64,000 bases of DNA from Ponticaulis koreensis DSM 19734 (GCF_000420665.1 NZ_ATVJ01000002.1:124001-188000), one strand, 5' to 3'; positions 44,318-53,347 are shown, counted from the first letter of the stretch. The notes: generated by a model not told the origin, from the sequence alone. Translations and numbers: made by a program.

Positions 44318-45657
44318 GTATCGACAGAAAAAGTCTCTCACGCAGGTCGCTTCTGCGCGGAATGTTCCAAGGCACAGCCATTGGCGTCGGCCTACCATGG
44401 TTGGAATGCCTTGTTCCTTCAGCATTGGCCGAGGGCGGGGCGGTTCATCCTCTTAGATTCGGAACATGGTTTTGGGGACTTGGTGTTACACCCGGTCGCT
44501 GGACGCCGTCTGTAGGTGAGAATGGCGAACTCAATCTGCTGGCAGAATCTGCTCCTCTGGAGTCTGTAAAGCAGCATTTGAACTTCATGACAGGTTTTGA
44601 TGCGATCCTCGACGGGCGTCCAAACCACGTTCACTTCAGCGGGACGTTTGCTCTACGCTCAGGCATTGCGTGTCAGAAGATCGGACAGGTGGAAGGCCCG
44701 ACATTCGAAAATCACATCGCAGATCACATGAGCGCTTCCACACGCTTCAAAACGATTGATTTCGCTGCCACAGGCAATCCACGCGATGCGTACAGTTTTC
44801 GCTCGGCACAAGTGCGTAACACACCCGAAGCAACCCCAGTTGAATTATACAATCGTATCTTCGGCGCGGGCTTTCAAAGGCCTGGTGAGGGTGAATTCGA
44901 ACCAGACCCGAGAACGCTTAGCAGACTCAGCGTCCTCTCCGTTGTTGGTGAGCAACGTCGCGCACTTGAAGCACAGCTTGGCAGAGAAGACCGTCAGCGT
45001 CTCGACCAATATTTCACGTCTGTGCGTGAGGTTGAACAGCAGCTGGAACTTCAGACTCAGGAGCCTGTTATCCCTGAAGCGTGCACAATTCCCGAGAGCC
45101 CTCTTCAGGCTGAAGGAAACTACGATCTAGCCAACGTGCATGCTAATCACGCGGTGATGTCACGACTTCTGGCGTTGGCCCTTGCATGTGATCAGACACG
45201 GAACTTCAATGCGCTATTCTCGAATTCAGCGTCCAGCCTCCACAGGAGCGGCGAGGCGAGTAGCCATCACCTGTTTACACATGAAGAGTTCACAGATTCC
45301 GATCTGGGCTATCAAGTCGAAACAAGTCACTTCGTCGTTGAAAACATGAAGGGTTTTGCGACCTTCATTGAGGCGCTCGCAGCTATCCCGGAGGGTGATG
45401 GCACTCTACTGGATAACACGCTCGTATTGGCGCATTCGGATACTTCATGGGCGAAAATCCACGCCGTTCAGAATATCCCAATGATGACGGCCGGCAGTTT
45501 TGGCGGGCGCGTGAAAACCGGGGAGAACATTGTAGCGAACGGTGATCCTATCACCCGTGTTGGCCTTACAATGCAACAGATCACCGGACTTCCAGTCGAA
45601 AGCTACGGTACACGTTCTATGGAAACAAGCAGCCCGGTTACACAGCTTTACGCATGA
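44314..45657 (+). CDS. DUF1552 protein, Tat-exported
   Basis: 447 aa. Residues 9-18 (SRRSLLRGMF) form a twin-arginine motif, followed by a hydrophobic segment ending near PSALAEGG. DUF1552 landmarks are GLPWLECLVPSALA, RFGTWFWGLGVTPGRWTP, the SGTFALRSG segment, FTSVREVEQQLE, LALACDQTRNFN and the SSHHLFTHE histidine cluster. DUF1552 proteins are distantly like sulfatase/DUF1501-type proteins and nearly always accompany DUF1592-type proteins. Tat export suggests a bound cofactor or folded complex. It overlaps the previous gene by 4 nt. Confidence 0.88.
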   Translation: MSIDRKSLSRRSLLRGMFQGTAIGVGLPWLECLVPSALAEGGAVHPLRFGTWFWGLGVTPGRWTPSVGENGELNLLAESAPLESVKQHLNFMTGFDAILDGRPNHVHFSGTFALRSGIACQKIGQVEGPTFENHIADHMSASTRFKTIDFAATGNPRDAYSFRSAQVRNTPEATPVELYNRIFGAGFQRPGEGEFEPDPRTLSRLSVLSVVGEQRRALEAQLGREDRQRLDQYFTSVREVEQQLELQTQEPVIPEACTIPESPLQAEGNYDLANVHANHAVMSRLLALALACDQTRNFNALFSNSASSLHRSGEASSHHLFTHEEFTDSDLGYQVETSHFVVENMKGFATFIEALAAIPEGDGTLLDNTLVLAHSDTSWAKIHAVQNIPMMTAGSFGGRVKTGENIVANGDPITRVGLTMQQITGLPVESYGTRSMETSSPVTQLYA

Positions 45658-45685
45658 TGCGTCACGAGTAAGTAGGAGAAGAATT

Positions 45686-46192
45686 TTGAAATTTGACTTT
45701 ATTAAGTCAGCGGCCGGAAGAGTGTTTCTTCCGGCCTTCATTTTAACATTAGCCGCTTGTGGGGGAGGGAGTGAAGCGCCACGTGTTCTCACGCCCGAAG
45801 AGCAGGCAATCAAAGACCAAGTGGACGCGAGGCAGGCAAACTTCCAGGATTTAGGCGCGGCATTCAAAGCTGTGGGAGACGAGCTTCGTGCCGGACGCCC
45901 GACCAGCCCAACCGTGATCTTTTCGATTCAAGCCATTCGAAGCTATGCGCCGCAAATGCAAAGGTGGTTCCCAGAAGGCACCGGCCCTGACTCAGGCTTC
46001 GAAACAGATTCTTTAGCGGCAGTATGGGATAATCGTGAAGCTTTTGAGCAAGAGCTTGCTTCCTTCCAGAGTGTTGTTTCCGAATTCTCCGCAGCAGCTG
46101 CCGCGAACGATGGAGACGCTATCAGAGCTCAATTCAGGGTGGTAGGTGAGAGCTGCGAAAGCTGTCACGAGCGTTTCAGGGCTGAAGAATAG
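45686..46192 (+). CDS. Cytochrome c'-like lipoprotein
   Basis: 168 aa from TTG 45686, with AGGAGAAG upstream; other in-frame starts lie inside the DUF1552 gene. Signal sequence with lipobox TLAACGGG, then a helical domain with FQDLGAAFKAVGDELRAG and SYAPQMQRWFPEGTGP, and the heme site CESCHERFRAEE at the very C-terminus, where cytochrome c' has it. Such proteins accept electrons in the periplasm or bind gases such as NO. It closes the five-gene operon and is followed by a terminator-like hairpin. Confidence 0.85.
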   Translation: MKFDFIKSAAGRVFLPAFILTLAACGGGSEAPRVLTPEEQAIKDQVDARQANFQDLGAAFKAVGDELRAGRPTSPTVIFSIQAIRSYAPQMQRWFPEGTGPDSGFETDSLAAVWDNREAFEQELASFQSVVSEFSAAAAANDGDAIRAQFRVVGESCESCHERFRAEE

Positions 46193-46222
46193 CGCCATCT
46201 TAGAAAAGTTTATCTACTGCGA

Positions 46223-46250
46223 CCTCGCCGACTCATTCCGGCGGGGTTAT
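46223..46250 (+). terminator. Putative terminator after the cytochrome c' gene
   Basis: Stem CCTCGCCG (46223-46230) / CGGCGGGG (46239-46246) with one G-T pair and an 8-nt loop, followed by TTATTCATTT. The T-tract is interrupted. Confidence 0.45.
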
Positions 46251-46285
46251 TCATTTCAATCAAAGTGAGCAGGGAGATAACGCAC

Positions 46286-47419
46286 GTGACGGATAAAACT
46301 TTTGAGGGCGCAAGGCTATTTGGGCTGCCTCACTCTTACTACACAGTCATTGCCCGCTCTTATCTCAGAATGAACCAGTTCGGTGTTTCTGAAGTCAGCT
46401 CTCGCCACCCGGATTTTGCTGAAAAGATTTATCCGCAAATCAAGCGCGGCATTATTCCTGTTTTGGAGCTGTCAGATGGCACGATCATTCAGGATAGCCT
46501 CGATATCATAGAGGCTGGAGAAGCGCTATCTCCCAAGTCTCCTGCTTTACCTGCAGATGCAGCGATGAGAAGCCTCGCTTATCTTTTCTTCCTATATGGC
46601 AGTCAGGCATTGCTTAAAGCTGCGATGCATTACCGGTGGACGTTCTATCCGGATCAAAAAGAGTTTCTGGACCACGCCTTTGGCCTGGCCCCTGATGATC
46701 CGTCCAGCGCCAAGGTCATGGATAAAATGCGCAGCTATTTGCCTATCCTTGGTGTCACAGAGCAATCCATCCCTCACATCGAGGCATCGTTCATCGAACT
46801 TTTGAAAGAGCTGGATGCCCATTTCAGTATCTACCCGTTTATTCTGGGGGTGGCGCCAACGCTCGCAGATTACGGAATGCTTGGGCCTTTATTCGCTCAT
46901 CTTGGGCGTGATCCTGTTCCAGAAGCGATAATGAAGCGAGAAGCGCCGAATGTTTACCGCTGGACGGAGCGTATGAACGCTGGCGCCTACGATGTTCCGG
47001 AATACGTTCAGGGGGCTCCTGACGTCTCTTTGCAAAACATTCCCGACACCCTCCACGCCTTGATTGATTTCATCGGACGCGATTACAGCGATGAGATTTC
47101 CGACCGTTTCGACTTTATCCGAAAGTGGCTTCTGGAAAATAACCCCGTTGATGGCGAGCCGGTGTCGCCCAAGCCATCTCAGCGCGCGATAGGCGTGACC
47201 AAGGTTCGGTACGGCGACGGTCAGGTCCAGGTCGCTGTCCAGCCTTACATGCTCTATATTCAGCGCCGCTTGCAGGCATCAGTGAACGATGCCTCTGAAG
47301 AGTCGAAGCGCCTCATTACAGATATACTGAACCGGCATTCGCTGGCGATCCTTTTGGATCCACAGCTTCCGTACACCGTGGGTCGGAAACAGAATATCGA
47401 AATCTGGGAAAAAGTCTGA
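46286..47419 (+). CDS. Glutathione S-transferase family protein
   Basis: 377 aa, started at GTG 46286 with AGGGAG upstream (a GTG 21 nt earlier is less well placed). The N-terminal thioredoxin-like part is LFGLPHSYYTVIARSYLRMNQFG with GIIPVLELSDGTIIQDSLDIIE, and the C-terminal helical part includes FILGVAPTLADYGMLGPLFAHL. About 150 extra residues extend beyond a normal GST. Substrate unknown. It lies 93 nt after the cytochrome c' gene, beyond a terminator-like hairpin, so co-regulation with the redox operon is uncertain. Confidence 0.82.
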   Translation: MTDKTFEGARLFGLPHSYYTVIARSYLRMNQFGVSEVSSRHPDFAEKIYPQIKRGIIPVLELSDGTIIQDSLDIIEAGEALSPKSPALPADAAMRSLAYLFFLYGSQALLKAAMHYRWTFYPDQKEFLDHAFGLAPDDPSSAKVMDKMRSYLPILGVTEQSIPHIEASFIELLKELDAHFSIYPFILGVAPTLADYGMLGPLFAHLGRDPVPEAIMKREAPNVYRWTERMNAGAYDVPEYVQGAPDVSLQNIPDTLHALIDFIGRDYSDEISDRFDFIRKWLLENNPVDGEPVSPKPSQRAIGVTKVRYGDGQVQVAVQPYMLYIQRRLQASVNDASEESKRLITDILNRHSLAILLDPQLPYTVGRKQNIEIWEKV

Positions 47420-47432
47420 CCACCGGGAAGGG

Positions 47433-47520
47433 TGGCGGATGAGGAGGGATTCGAACCCCCGGAACCTCTCGGTTCAACGGTTTTCAAGACCGCCGCAATC
47501 GACCACTCTGCCACTCATCC
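47433..47520 (-). tRNA. tRNA-Ser (anticodon TGA)
   Basis: On the minus strand the acceptor GGATGAG pairs with CTCATCC, the anticodon loop CTTGAAA reads TGA, a long variable arm (ACCGAGAGGTTC-type) is present as expected for Ser, and CCA is encoded. 88 nt. Confidence 0.95.
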
Positions 47521-47839
47521 AGTCAGGTGTGCCGAAATGAAATAATTTTTGTCGTTTGGCAAGTGGCGAAAAGGGACAAAAAAAAATTTCCTTCGTTTTC
47601 GGCTTTACCTTAACACGAAATTCACCTCAGATTCATCGGCGTTCAGGTAATTCGAATAGTTAATTCGGTTCGAAAATGGGGCTTTATCGAGAAAAGCGTA
47701 AATAAAACCGCTCCTTTCGATTAACTCTTTGAGAAATTTCGGTCCGTACGGTCAAAATCGGCCAGGAGAAAAATAAAACCGGCCAGCTCCTTGCAACAGG
47801 CGAGGGGTGTTTAAAATCGAGACCAAGGGAAGACCAGAT
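47521..47839. other. 319-nt intergenic region between tRNA-Ser and rlpA
   Basis: No gene is supported. It holds the upstream region of tRNA-Ser on the minus strand (a CTTGCC element) and a candidate rlpA promoter near its right end. The middle is AT-rich, with several TTAA and GTTCAGG-like bits. I see no terminator or convincing operator. Confidence 0.45.
47790..47817 (+). promoter_or_regulatory. Candidate rlpA promoter
   Basis: CTTGCA (47790-47795), 16-nt spacer, TAAAAT (47812-47817), about 23 nt before the rlpA ATG. Confidence 0.4.
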
Positions 47840-48892
47840 ATGTCCCTGACCAACAAAAACGCCCTCAACAGGGCTGTAGCCGTCGCACTGATGATGGGTA
47901 CTGCGCTTACCAGCCAGGCTAGCGCCGCCGATCGCAACTCCGCGCCTATCCGTTACGGACACGAGAGTGCAACGCAACGTAGTCAGCCGCAAACCTCAGG
48001 ACAACAATTCGCATCTGCGCGGCATCATGCTCGCCGTTCAGTTCGCTCCAACGTTTTCGCATATCCAGATGAGCCGCTTCCTGGCTCCCTCCGTCCGGAA
48101 CCGGCGCTCCAGCGTACCGCGCAGTTTGATGCCGTCACGCAGGCGGGCCTGCCATATGTCGATCCGGTTGACTATGCGAGCTATGTAAAGGTTGGGAATC
48201 CTTACACGATCAACGGCATCACGTATGTGCCGGAAGAAAACCCGTTTTACGACAATGTTGGCATTGCGTCCTGGTATGGACCAGGCTTCCACGGTCGCCT
48301 GACTGCGAACGGCGAAACATACGATATGTATGATTTCACCGCAGCGCACCCGACCCTGCCACTGCCAAGTTATGTTGAGGTAACGAACACACAGACGAAT
48401 GAAACCGTTATTGTTCGTGTGAATGATCGTGGACCTTTTGCACGTGGTCGTGAAATCGATCTGTCTCACGCAGCTGCTGAACGCATCAGCCTGATTGAAC
48501 CGGGCAGCGGTGAAGTTCGTGTACGGTATATCGGTCCGGCGCCCCGCGCAGAACATGCACCGCCAATCCAGCAACCTTATCCATATGAAACCGAGCTATT
48601 CGACGTAGCCTACCACTCAGAACAAGCTCCGATTATGCCAGCCACAGTTATGGAATCGGTTCCATCACACTATGTGCAGCTGAGCTCGTTTCGTGATCGC
48701 TCAAACGCAGAAGCATTCCGCACAGAAGTATCGCAGCTCAATTCCGACGTGAATGTGGTCTTCGCTACGGTGAATGGTTCACGTTACTATCGCGTCGTTC
48801 TAGGCCCTTATGCGACCGAAGATGCGGCTCGCAATAACCAGCAGACGATGGCGCGCCTCGGACATGAAGGTATTCTCATCGAAAATCCGTAA
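47840..48892 (+). CDS. rlpA: Septal ring lytic transglycosylase RlpA with SPOR domain
   Basis: 350 aa from ATG 47840 (AAGGGAAG upstream). A Sec signal peptide ends near SQASA. The double-psi beta-barrel domain carries GIASWYGPGFHGRLTANGETYDM and RVNDRGPFARGREIDLSHAAAERI; the catalytic Asp/His region is intact. A C-terminal SPOR domain (about 270-350, HYVQLSSFRDRSNAEAF and YYRVVLGPYAT) binds denuded septal glycan. RlpA cleaves naked glycan strands at the septum. It is followed by a terminator before the carboxypeptidase gene. The protein lacks a lipobox, unlike the E. coli form. Confidence 0.92.
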   Translation: MSLTNKNALNRAVAVALMMGTALTSQASAADRNSAPIRYGHESATQRSQPQTSGQQFASARHHARRSVRSNVFAYPDEPLPGSLRPEPALQRTAQFDAVTQAGLPYVDPVDYASYVKVGNPYTINGITYVPEENPFYDNVGIASWYGPGFHGRLTANGETYDMYDFTAAHPTLPLPSYVEVTNTQTNETVIVRVNDRGPFARGREIDLSHAAAERISLIEPGSGEVRVRYIGPAPRAEHAPPIQQPYPYETELFDVAYHSEQAPIMPATVMESVPSHYVQLSSFRDRSNAEAFRTEVSQLNSDVNVVFATVNGSRYYRVVLGPYATEDAARNNQQTMARLGHEGILIENP

Positions 48893-48929
48893 AGAACGTC
48901 CGGCTTTCCTTGATTTAGACACCATTCAG

Positions 48930-48956
48930 CGGCACTCCTTTCAGGGGTGCCGTTTT
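48930..48956 (+). terminator. Rho-independent terminator after rlpA
   Basis: Stem CGGCACTCC (48930-48938) / GGGGTGCCG (48944-48952), one T-G pair, 5-nt loop, followed by TTTT. Confidence 0.8.
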
Positions 48957-48973
48957 CATGTGAAAGTAGTGGA

Positions 48974-50116
48974 ATGAAACAAATTTCTTCTGTGATTCTA
49001 TCGCTCTGCGCGGGTGTATGCGCCGCGTTTCCCGCTGCGGCTTTCGAAACTACGGCTGCGCAGGCAATTATCGTCGATCACGAAACCGGCGTTGTTCTGT
49101 ACTCGCACAATGCTGACGAGCCGATGGTCCCTGCGTCTATGACGAAGATTATGACCGCCTACATGGTATTTGAACGGCTGGCTGATGGTCGCCTGCAGCC
49201 TGATGACACCTTCACAGTCAGTGAGCGCGCATGGCGTGAAGGTGGTTGGGCTTCTGGTGGCTCGACCATGGGATTGGCCATTGGCGAAGAAGTGAGCGTC
49301 ATGGACCTACTTCACGGAATTATTGTGCAGTCCGGTAATGACGCGTGCATTGTCGTTGCTGAAGGCATTGCGGGGTCCGAAGAAGCTTTCGCGCAGCTCA
49401 TGACCGCCAGAGCACAGGAACTCGGGCTCGATAGCGCTGAATTCCACAACGCTACCGGCCTCTATTCTGAAGGTCACGAGATCAGCGCCCACGATCTGGC
49501 GACCCTAGCTCAGCTCACCATCGAGAATTTCCCGGACTATTATGAAATTTATTCCGTTCCGGCGTTTGAATGGGGCGGCATTCGTCAGCCCAACCGAAAC
49601 CCTCTGCTTTCGCGCTTCCAGGGTGCGGACGGCATGAAAACAGGCCATCTGTCGGCTTCAGGCTATGGCCTTGTAGGCTCCGCAATTGAGAATGGCGTTC
49701 GCCGGAACATCGTCATCAATGGTCTGGAAAGCGAAACGGAGCGCGCGCGTGAAGCTGAACGCATCATGAGGTCAGCCTTTCGCGAGTTCTCTATTGCTAC
49801 ACCGTTTTCGGCTGGAGATGCACTCGCTGATGTGCCTGTCTGGTTGGGCACAGAGCCAACCGTGTCTGTAGTGCTGACCAACGATGTTACGATCGCCTTT
49901 GCGAGTGCGGAGCGAAACAACCTTCGCGCTGAAATCGTGCTGACCGAGACCGTCTCTGCCCCCGTCTCAGAAGGCGATATTATTGGCCAGTTGGAAGTCT
50001 CCAATGGTGATGCGCTTATCGGAGTATACCCGGTAGCTGCGGCTACTGGCGTCTCGAGGGCGGGATTGCTCGCGCGGGCGATAGAAGGTTTGTCCCAGAA
50101 GATTCTTCCGCAATAG
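48974..50116 (+). CDS. D-alanyl-D-alanine carboxypeptidase (PBP5/6 type)
   Basis: 380 aa from ATG 48974. A signal peptide ends near FPAAA. The active-site triad is SMTK (in PASMTKIM), SGN (in VQSGNDACIV), and KTG (in GMKTGHLS), typical of low-molecular-mass PBPs, and the C-terminal beta domain and an amphipathic LLARAIEGLSQKI anchor follow. It trims the terminal D-alanine from peptidoglycan pentapeptides. It is 7 nt before tmk and starts the tmk-holB-tatD-MBL-mazG run. Confidence 0.93.
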   Translation: MKQISSVILSLCAGVCAAFPAAAFETTAAQAIIVDHETGVVLYSHNADEPMVPASMTKIMTAYMVFERLADGRLQPDDTFTVSERAWREGGWASGGSTMGLAIGEEVSVMDLLHGIIVQSGNDACIVVAEGIAGSEEAFAQLMTARAQELGLDSAEFHNATGLYSEGHEISAHDLATLAQLTIENFPDYYEIYSVPAFEWGGIRQPNRNPLLSRFQGADGMKTGHLSASGYGLVGSAIENGVRRNIVINGLESETERAREAERIMRSAFREFSIATPFSAGDALADVPVWLGTEPTVSVVLTNDVTIAFASAERNNLRAEIVLTETVSAPVSEGDIIGQLEVSNGDALIGVYPVAAATGVSRAGLLARAIEGLSQKILPQ

Positions 50117-50123
50117 GTGGCGG

Positions 50124-50759
50124 GTGACAAAGAACCTTTTCATATCGTTCGAAGGCGGCGAAGGCGTGGGTAAGACGACCTTGCTCACGGGCTTGGCCTC
50201 TCGATTGGAAGGCCGTGGCGCAGACGTTGTCCGCACCCGTGAGCCAGGTGGAACGCCCATCGCAGAAGCATTACGTAATGTTTTGCTCGATCCTAGGTTC
50301 AATGAGGAAGATGCCTCGCCGACTACAGAAGCACTTATTCTGGCTGCGGCACGGCGGAACCATGTCGAGCAAAAGATTGATCCTGCGTTGAAGAATGGCA
50401 ACTGGGTATTGTGTGATCGTTACATCGACTCTACGCGCGCCTATCAGGGGAGCCGGATCAGCGGTTCAGACCTTGAAAAAATAGAAGCGCTCGCGACCGG
50501 TGGCTTGCTGCCTGATCTTACAATTCTTCTTGATGCAGAACCGTCTGATTTGCTTGAAAGGCGCCAACAACGCGGGCAAAACACCGATCGCTTTGAGCGA
50601 CGGTCGATTGAATACCACAGAACAGTGCGAAAGCGGTTTCTGAACATCGCGTCGGCTGAGCCGCATCGGATCGTGGTACTCAATGCGCTGCAGACGCCGG
50701 ATGAACTGATTGACGCAGCAGACGAAATCATTACATCGACCATCACAAAGGTCGAATAA
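50124..50759 (+). CDS. tmk: Thymidylate kinase
   Basis: 211 aa with GTG start at 50124 (AGGTGG upstream). The P-loop is FEGGEGVGKTT, the dTMP-binding DR motif is REPGG, and the CDRYIDSTRAYQG segment with the catalytic Arg and the lid RQQRGQ complete the family. It phosphorylates dTMP to dTDP. It follows the carboxypeptidase gene with 7 nt and precedes holB by 7 nt. Confidence 0.95.
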   Translation: MTKNLFISFEGGEGVGKTTLLTGLASRLEGRGADVVRTREPGGTPIAEALRNVLLDPRFNEEDASPTTEALILAAARRNHVEQKIDPALKNGNWVLCDRYIDSTRAYQGSRISGSDLEKIEALATGGLLPDLTILLDAEPSDLLERRQQRGQNTDRFERRSIEYHRTVRKRFLNIASAEPHRIVVLNALQTPDELIDAADEIITSTITKVE

Positions 50760-50766
50760 AGCGATT

Positions 50767-51729
50767 ATGAAAAAGCTTCTCGGACACGATATCGCTGTTT
50801 CAGCCTTCCTTGACCGTTTTAATAGCGGTCGTTTTCCACATGCATGGCTCTTTGAAGGACCGGTTGGAGTCGGCAAGGCTCATGCTGCTCGCATGTTGGC
50901 ATCTGTCGTTTTGGGCGGAGACTATCAACTTGGGGAAGGATCGCTGACTGTCAACGACGAGGATGAGATCGCGCATAAGATTGCGACTGGAGCTCACCCT
51001 GACTTCCGACAGGTGCAACGAGTACCTGATAACAACGGAAAAATACCACAATCTATTTCTGTCGACGTCATCCGTGACATGAACGGTTTTTTCGAACTGA
51101 GAGCGGCTCAGGGAGGCTACAGGGTCGCCATTGTAGACTCTGTGGATGAGCTCAATGCGAACAGCGCCAACGCCTTGTTGAAGACGCTCGAAGAACCTCC
51201 GGAAAAATGTCTTCTTATGTTTATTCATCACGGATCCGCGAGTTTGTTGCCGACGATCAGGTCTCGTTGCGTGAAATTGAATTTCAGCCGTTTGAAAGAC
51301 GCCGATCTCAGAGCTTGCCTGGGCGATGACGATATCAACGAAGAGCTGCTCATTTTGTGCGAGGGGTCACCTGGGCGCCTACGAGAAATGGCGGCTCTTG
51401 ATGGCGGGGTTGAGATGTTACGTGACTTGAAAGCGGCCATGGTAGATTGGCCAGGCATTTCAGCTCACCGAATGCCGTCAGTCATGGCAAAGATCAGTAA
51501 AACTGAATTGCATCTGGAGCTCGCGTCGAGTTTTCTAGCAAAGAAATTCTCGGACATGGCTCAGAGCGAGTCGTCTGGCCGTGCCAGATCATTATACGCG
51601 TCCTACTGGTCCAGACTCTACAATGTCCGAACTAAAGCGCGGCGATTAAATCTCGATCTGGCGGAACAATCATCGCAGCTTCTAGGTTTGGTGCGTGACT
51701 TGTCTAATGAAATGAGAGCTACGGCCTGA
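50767..51729 (+). CDS. holB: DNA polymerase III subunit delta'
   Basis: 320 aa from ATG 50767; an earlier in-frame start overlaps the tmk end. It begins LLGHDIAVSAFL and has the clamp-loader signature HAWLFEGPVGVGKAHAA with a degenerate P-loop, NANSANALLKTLEEPPEKCLLMF (sensor/SRC region) and RSRCVKLNFSRL. It is a stator subunit of the clamp loader. Its TGA overlaps the ATG of tatD. In rhizobia metG often stands between holB and tatD; here it does not. Confidence 0.93.
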   Translation: MKKLLGHDIAVSAFLDRFNSGRFPHAWLFEGPVGVGKAHAARMLASVVLGGDYQLGEGSLTVNDEDEIAHKIATGAHPDFRQVQRVPDNNGKIPQSISVDVIRDMNGFFELRAAQGGYRVAIVDSVDELNANSANALLKTLEEPPEKCLLMFIHHGSASLLPTIRSRCVKLNFSRLKDADLRACLGDDDINEELLILCEGSPGRLREMAALDGGVEMLRDLKAAMVDWPGISAHRMPSVMAKISKTELHLELASSFLAKKFSDMAQSESSGRARSLYASYWSRLYNVRTKARRLNLDLAEQSSQLLGLVRDLSNEMRATA

Positions 51730-52520
51730 TGCTGTTTGATACCCACGTAAATCTGCATGGTGAAGTTTATGATGAAGACCGGGAAGACGTCCTGAAGCGT
51801 GCACGGGACGCTGGAGTAACGCGGTTTCTTTCTATCTGTGACAAACCCGAAAACATCGAAGCCATCGCCGAGATCACAAAGCAGAACTCCGACATGTGGC
51901 GTTCTGTAGGCTGCCATCCGCACTATGCCAAAGATCACCAATGGCTTACGTCAGATTGGCTCGTAGAGCGCGCGGTGGATCTGAAGGTCGTCGCCATCGG
52001 CGAAGCTGGAATGGATCAGCATTACGGGTATAGCGACGTCGATGATCAGAAGAAGGTCTTCAGCGCACAGATTGAAGCTGCTCAGGAAACAGGGCTTCCG
52101 GTTATCGTTCATACGCGCGAGGCGGACGAGGAAACCGGTGATTTGCTGGAACAACACTTCAAGCGAAAGCCATTCGGTATTCTCATGCATTGCTATACCA
52201 GTGGCGAAAAACTGGCCCGGCGCGCAGTCGAACTTGGGGCTTATTTTTCCGTTTCTGGAATTGTGACGTTCAAAAACGCGCACGATGTGCGCCACGTAGC
52301 TGAGCTATTTCCGGATGATCGGATTATTCTTGAGACCGACTGTCCGTATCTGGCGCCCGTACCAATGCGTGGGCGCCGCAATGAGCCTGCGTATCTAGAG
52401 CACATTTGCAAGTATGTCGGCGATTTCAAAGGTTGGGGCTTTGAGGAAACGGCAGAAAAAACCACGCAAAATGCTCTGCGTTTGTTCTCAAGGATATCCA
52501 CAAGCGAGGAAGCGGCCTGA
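51729..52520 (+). CDS. tatD: TatD family hydrolase
   Basis: 263 aa. The metal-site motif at the N-terminus is DTHVNLH, where most TatD proteins have DxHxHL, so the second histidine is Asn; the rest of the site (EAGMDQHYG, VIHTREADEETG, MHCYTSG, TDCPYLAPVP with RRNEPAY) follows the family with small changes. TatD enzymes are 3'-5' DNases or deacylases. It overlaps holB and the MBL gene by 1 nt each, indicating translational coupling. Confidence 0.9.
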   Translation: MLFDTHVNLHGEVYDEDREDVLKRARDAGVTRFLSICDKPENIEAIAEITKQNSDMWRSVGCHPHYAKDHQWLTSDWLVERAVDLKVVAIGEAGMDQHYGYSDVDDQKKVFSAQIEAAQETGLPVIVHTREADEETGDLLEQHFKRKPFGILMHCYTSGEKLARRAVELGAYFSVSGIVTFKNAHDVRHVAELFPDDRIILETDCPYLAPVPMRGRRNEPAYLEHICKYVGDFKGWGFEETAEKTTQNALRLFSRISTSEEAA

Positions 52521-53347
52521 TGGAGCTGAAATTTACGCTCCTCGGCACTGGATCGTCCGGCGGCGTACCTCGAATTGGGAATGACTGGGGAGTGTGTGAC
52601 CCAGACAATCCACGTAACAGACGCTCGCGGTGTAGCGCCCACGTAGAAATTAAAAATAGTGAGGGCAAGGTTGTGTCGCTGCTCATCGACACGTCACCCG
52701 AGGTGCGCGAGCAGCTTCTTCGAAATGATATTAGAACCGTCGACGCCGTGCTCTACACCCACGCGCACGCCGATCAGGCGCATGGTATCGATGACCTGCG
52801 CGTTCTCGTATATGAGCAACGCAAGCGAATGCCAATCTATGCCGATGATTTCACAATGAGGGATCTGACAGAACGGTTCAGTTATTGCTTTCGTCAGCCT
52901 GAGCAGTCCTCGTATCCGCCAATACTCGACGCAAAGCCGGTGATTGAAGCCTATCGACCGTTTGTGGTCGAAGAGGGTGCTTTTCCCGTCCACATTATGC
53001 CCGTGGATCAGGAGCATGGGTCCATCAGGAGTCTGGGTTTCAGAATTGGAAATTTCGCATACTGTAATGACGTTGCGAAATTACCGGAGGCATCATTAGA
53101 AAGGCTGCACGGTCTGGATGTGATTGTGCTGGATGCATTGCGTTACGCTAAACATCCGTCGCATGCCAATTTGGAACAAGCGTTGGATTGGGTTGAAACA
53201 TTAGCGCCAAAGCGGGCAGTTCTGACTAATCTTCATATCGACATGGACTATGAAACGGTGATGCGAGAAACGCCCGCCCATGTAAACGTAGGATATGATG
53301 GTTACGCAGGCTTTGTTTCCCATAATATTGATTATGCGTATTTTTAG
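52520..53347 (+). CDS. MBL-fold metallo-hydrolase (PhnP-like)
   Basis: 275 aa. The N-terminal strand FTLLGTGSSGGVPRIG and the metal motif THAHADQAHGIDDLR identify the PhnP-like metallo-beta-lactamase fold. The usual HxHxDH is HxHxDQ, a variant I recall from alphaproteobacterial relatives, but not checked here. FAYCNDVAKLPE and the terminal DALRYAKHPSHANLEQALD segment are also typical. It may cleave cyclic phosphates or phosphodiesters. ATG overlaps the tatD stop. Confidence 0.88.
   Translation: MELKFTLLGTGSSGGVPRIGNDWGVCDPDNPRNRRSRCSAHVEIKNSEGKVVSLLIDTSPEVREQLLRNDIRTVDAVLYTHAHADQAHGIDDLRVLVYEQRKRMPIYADDFTMRDLTERFSYCFRQPEQSSYPPILDAKPVIEAYRPFVVEEGAFPVHIMPVDQEHGSIRSLGFRIGNFAYCNDVAKLPEASLERLHGLDVIVLDALRYAKHPSHANLEQALDWVETLAPKRAVLTNLHIDMDYETVMRETPAHVNVGYDGYAGFVSHNIDYAYF

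Noticed and set aside
40891-47419. The exported redox operon as a recent foreign island
   Set aside because: Base and codon use look like the neighbours by eye, there are no mobility genes, repeats or tRNA junction at its ends; transfer cannot be shown from this window.
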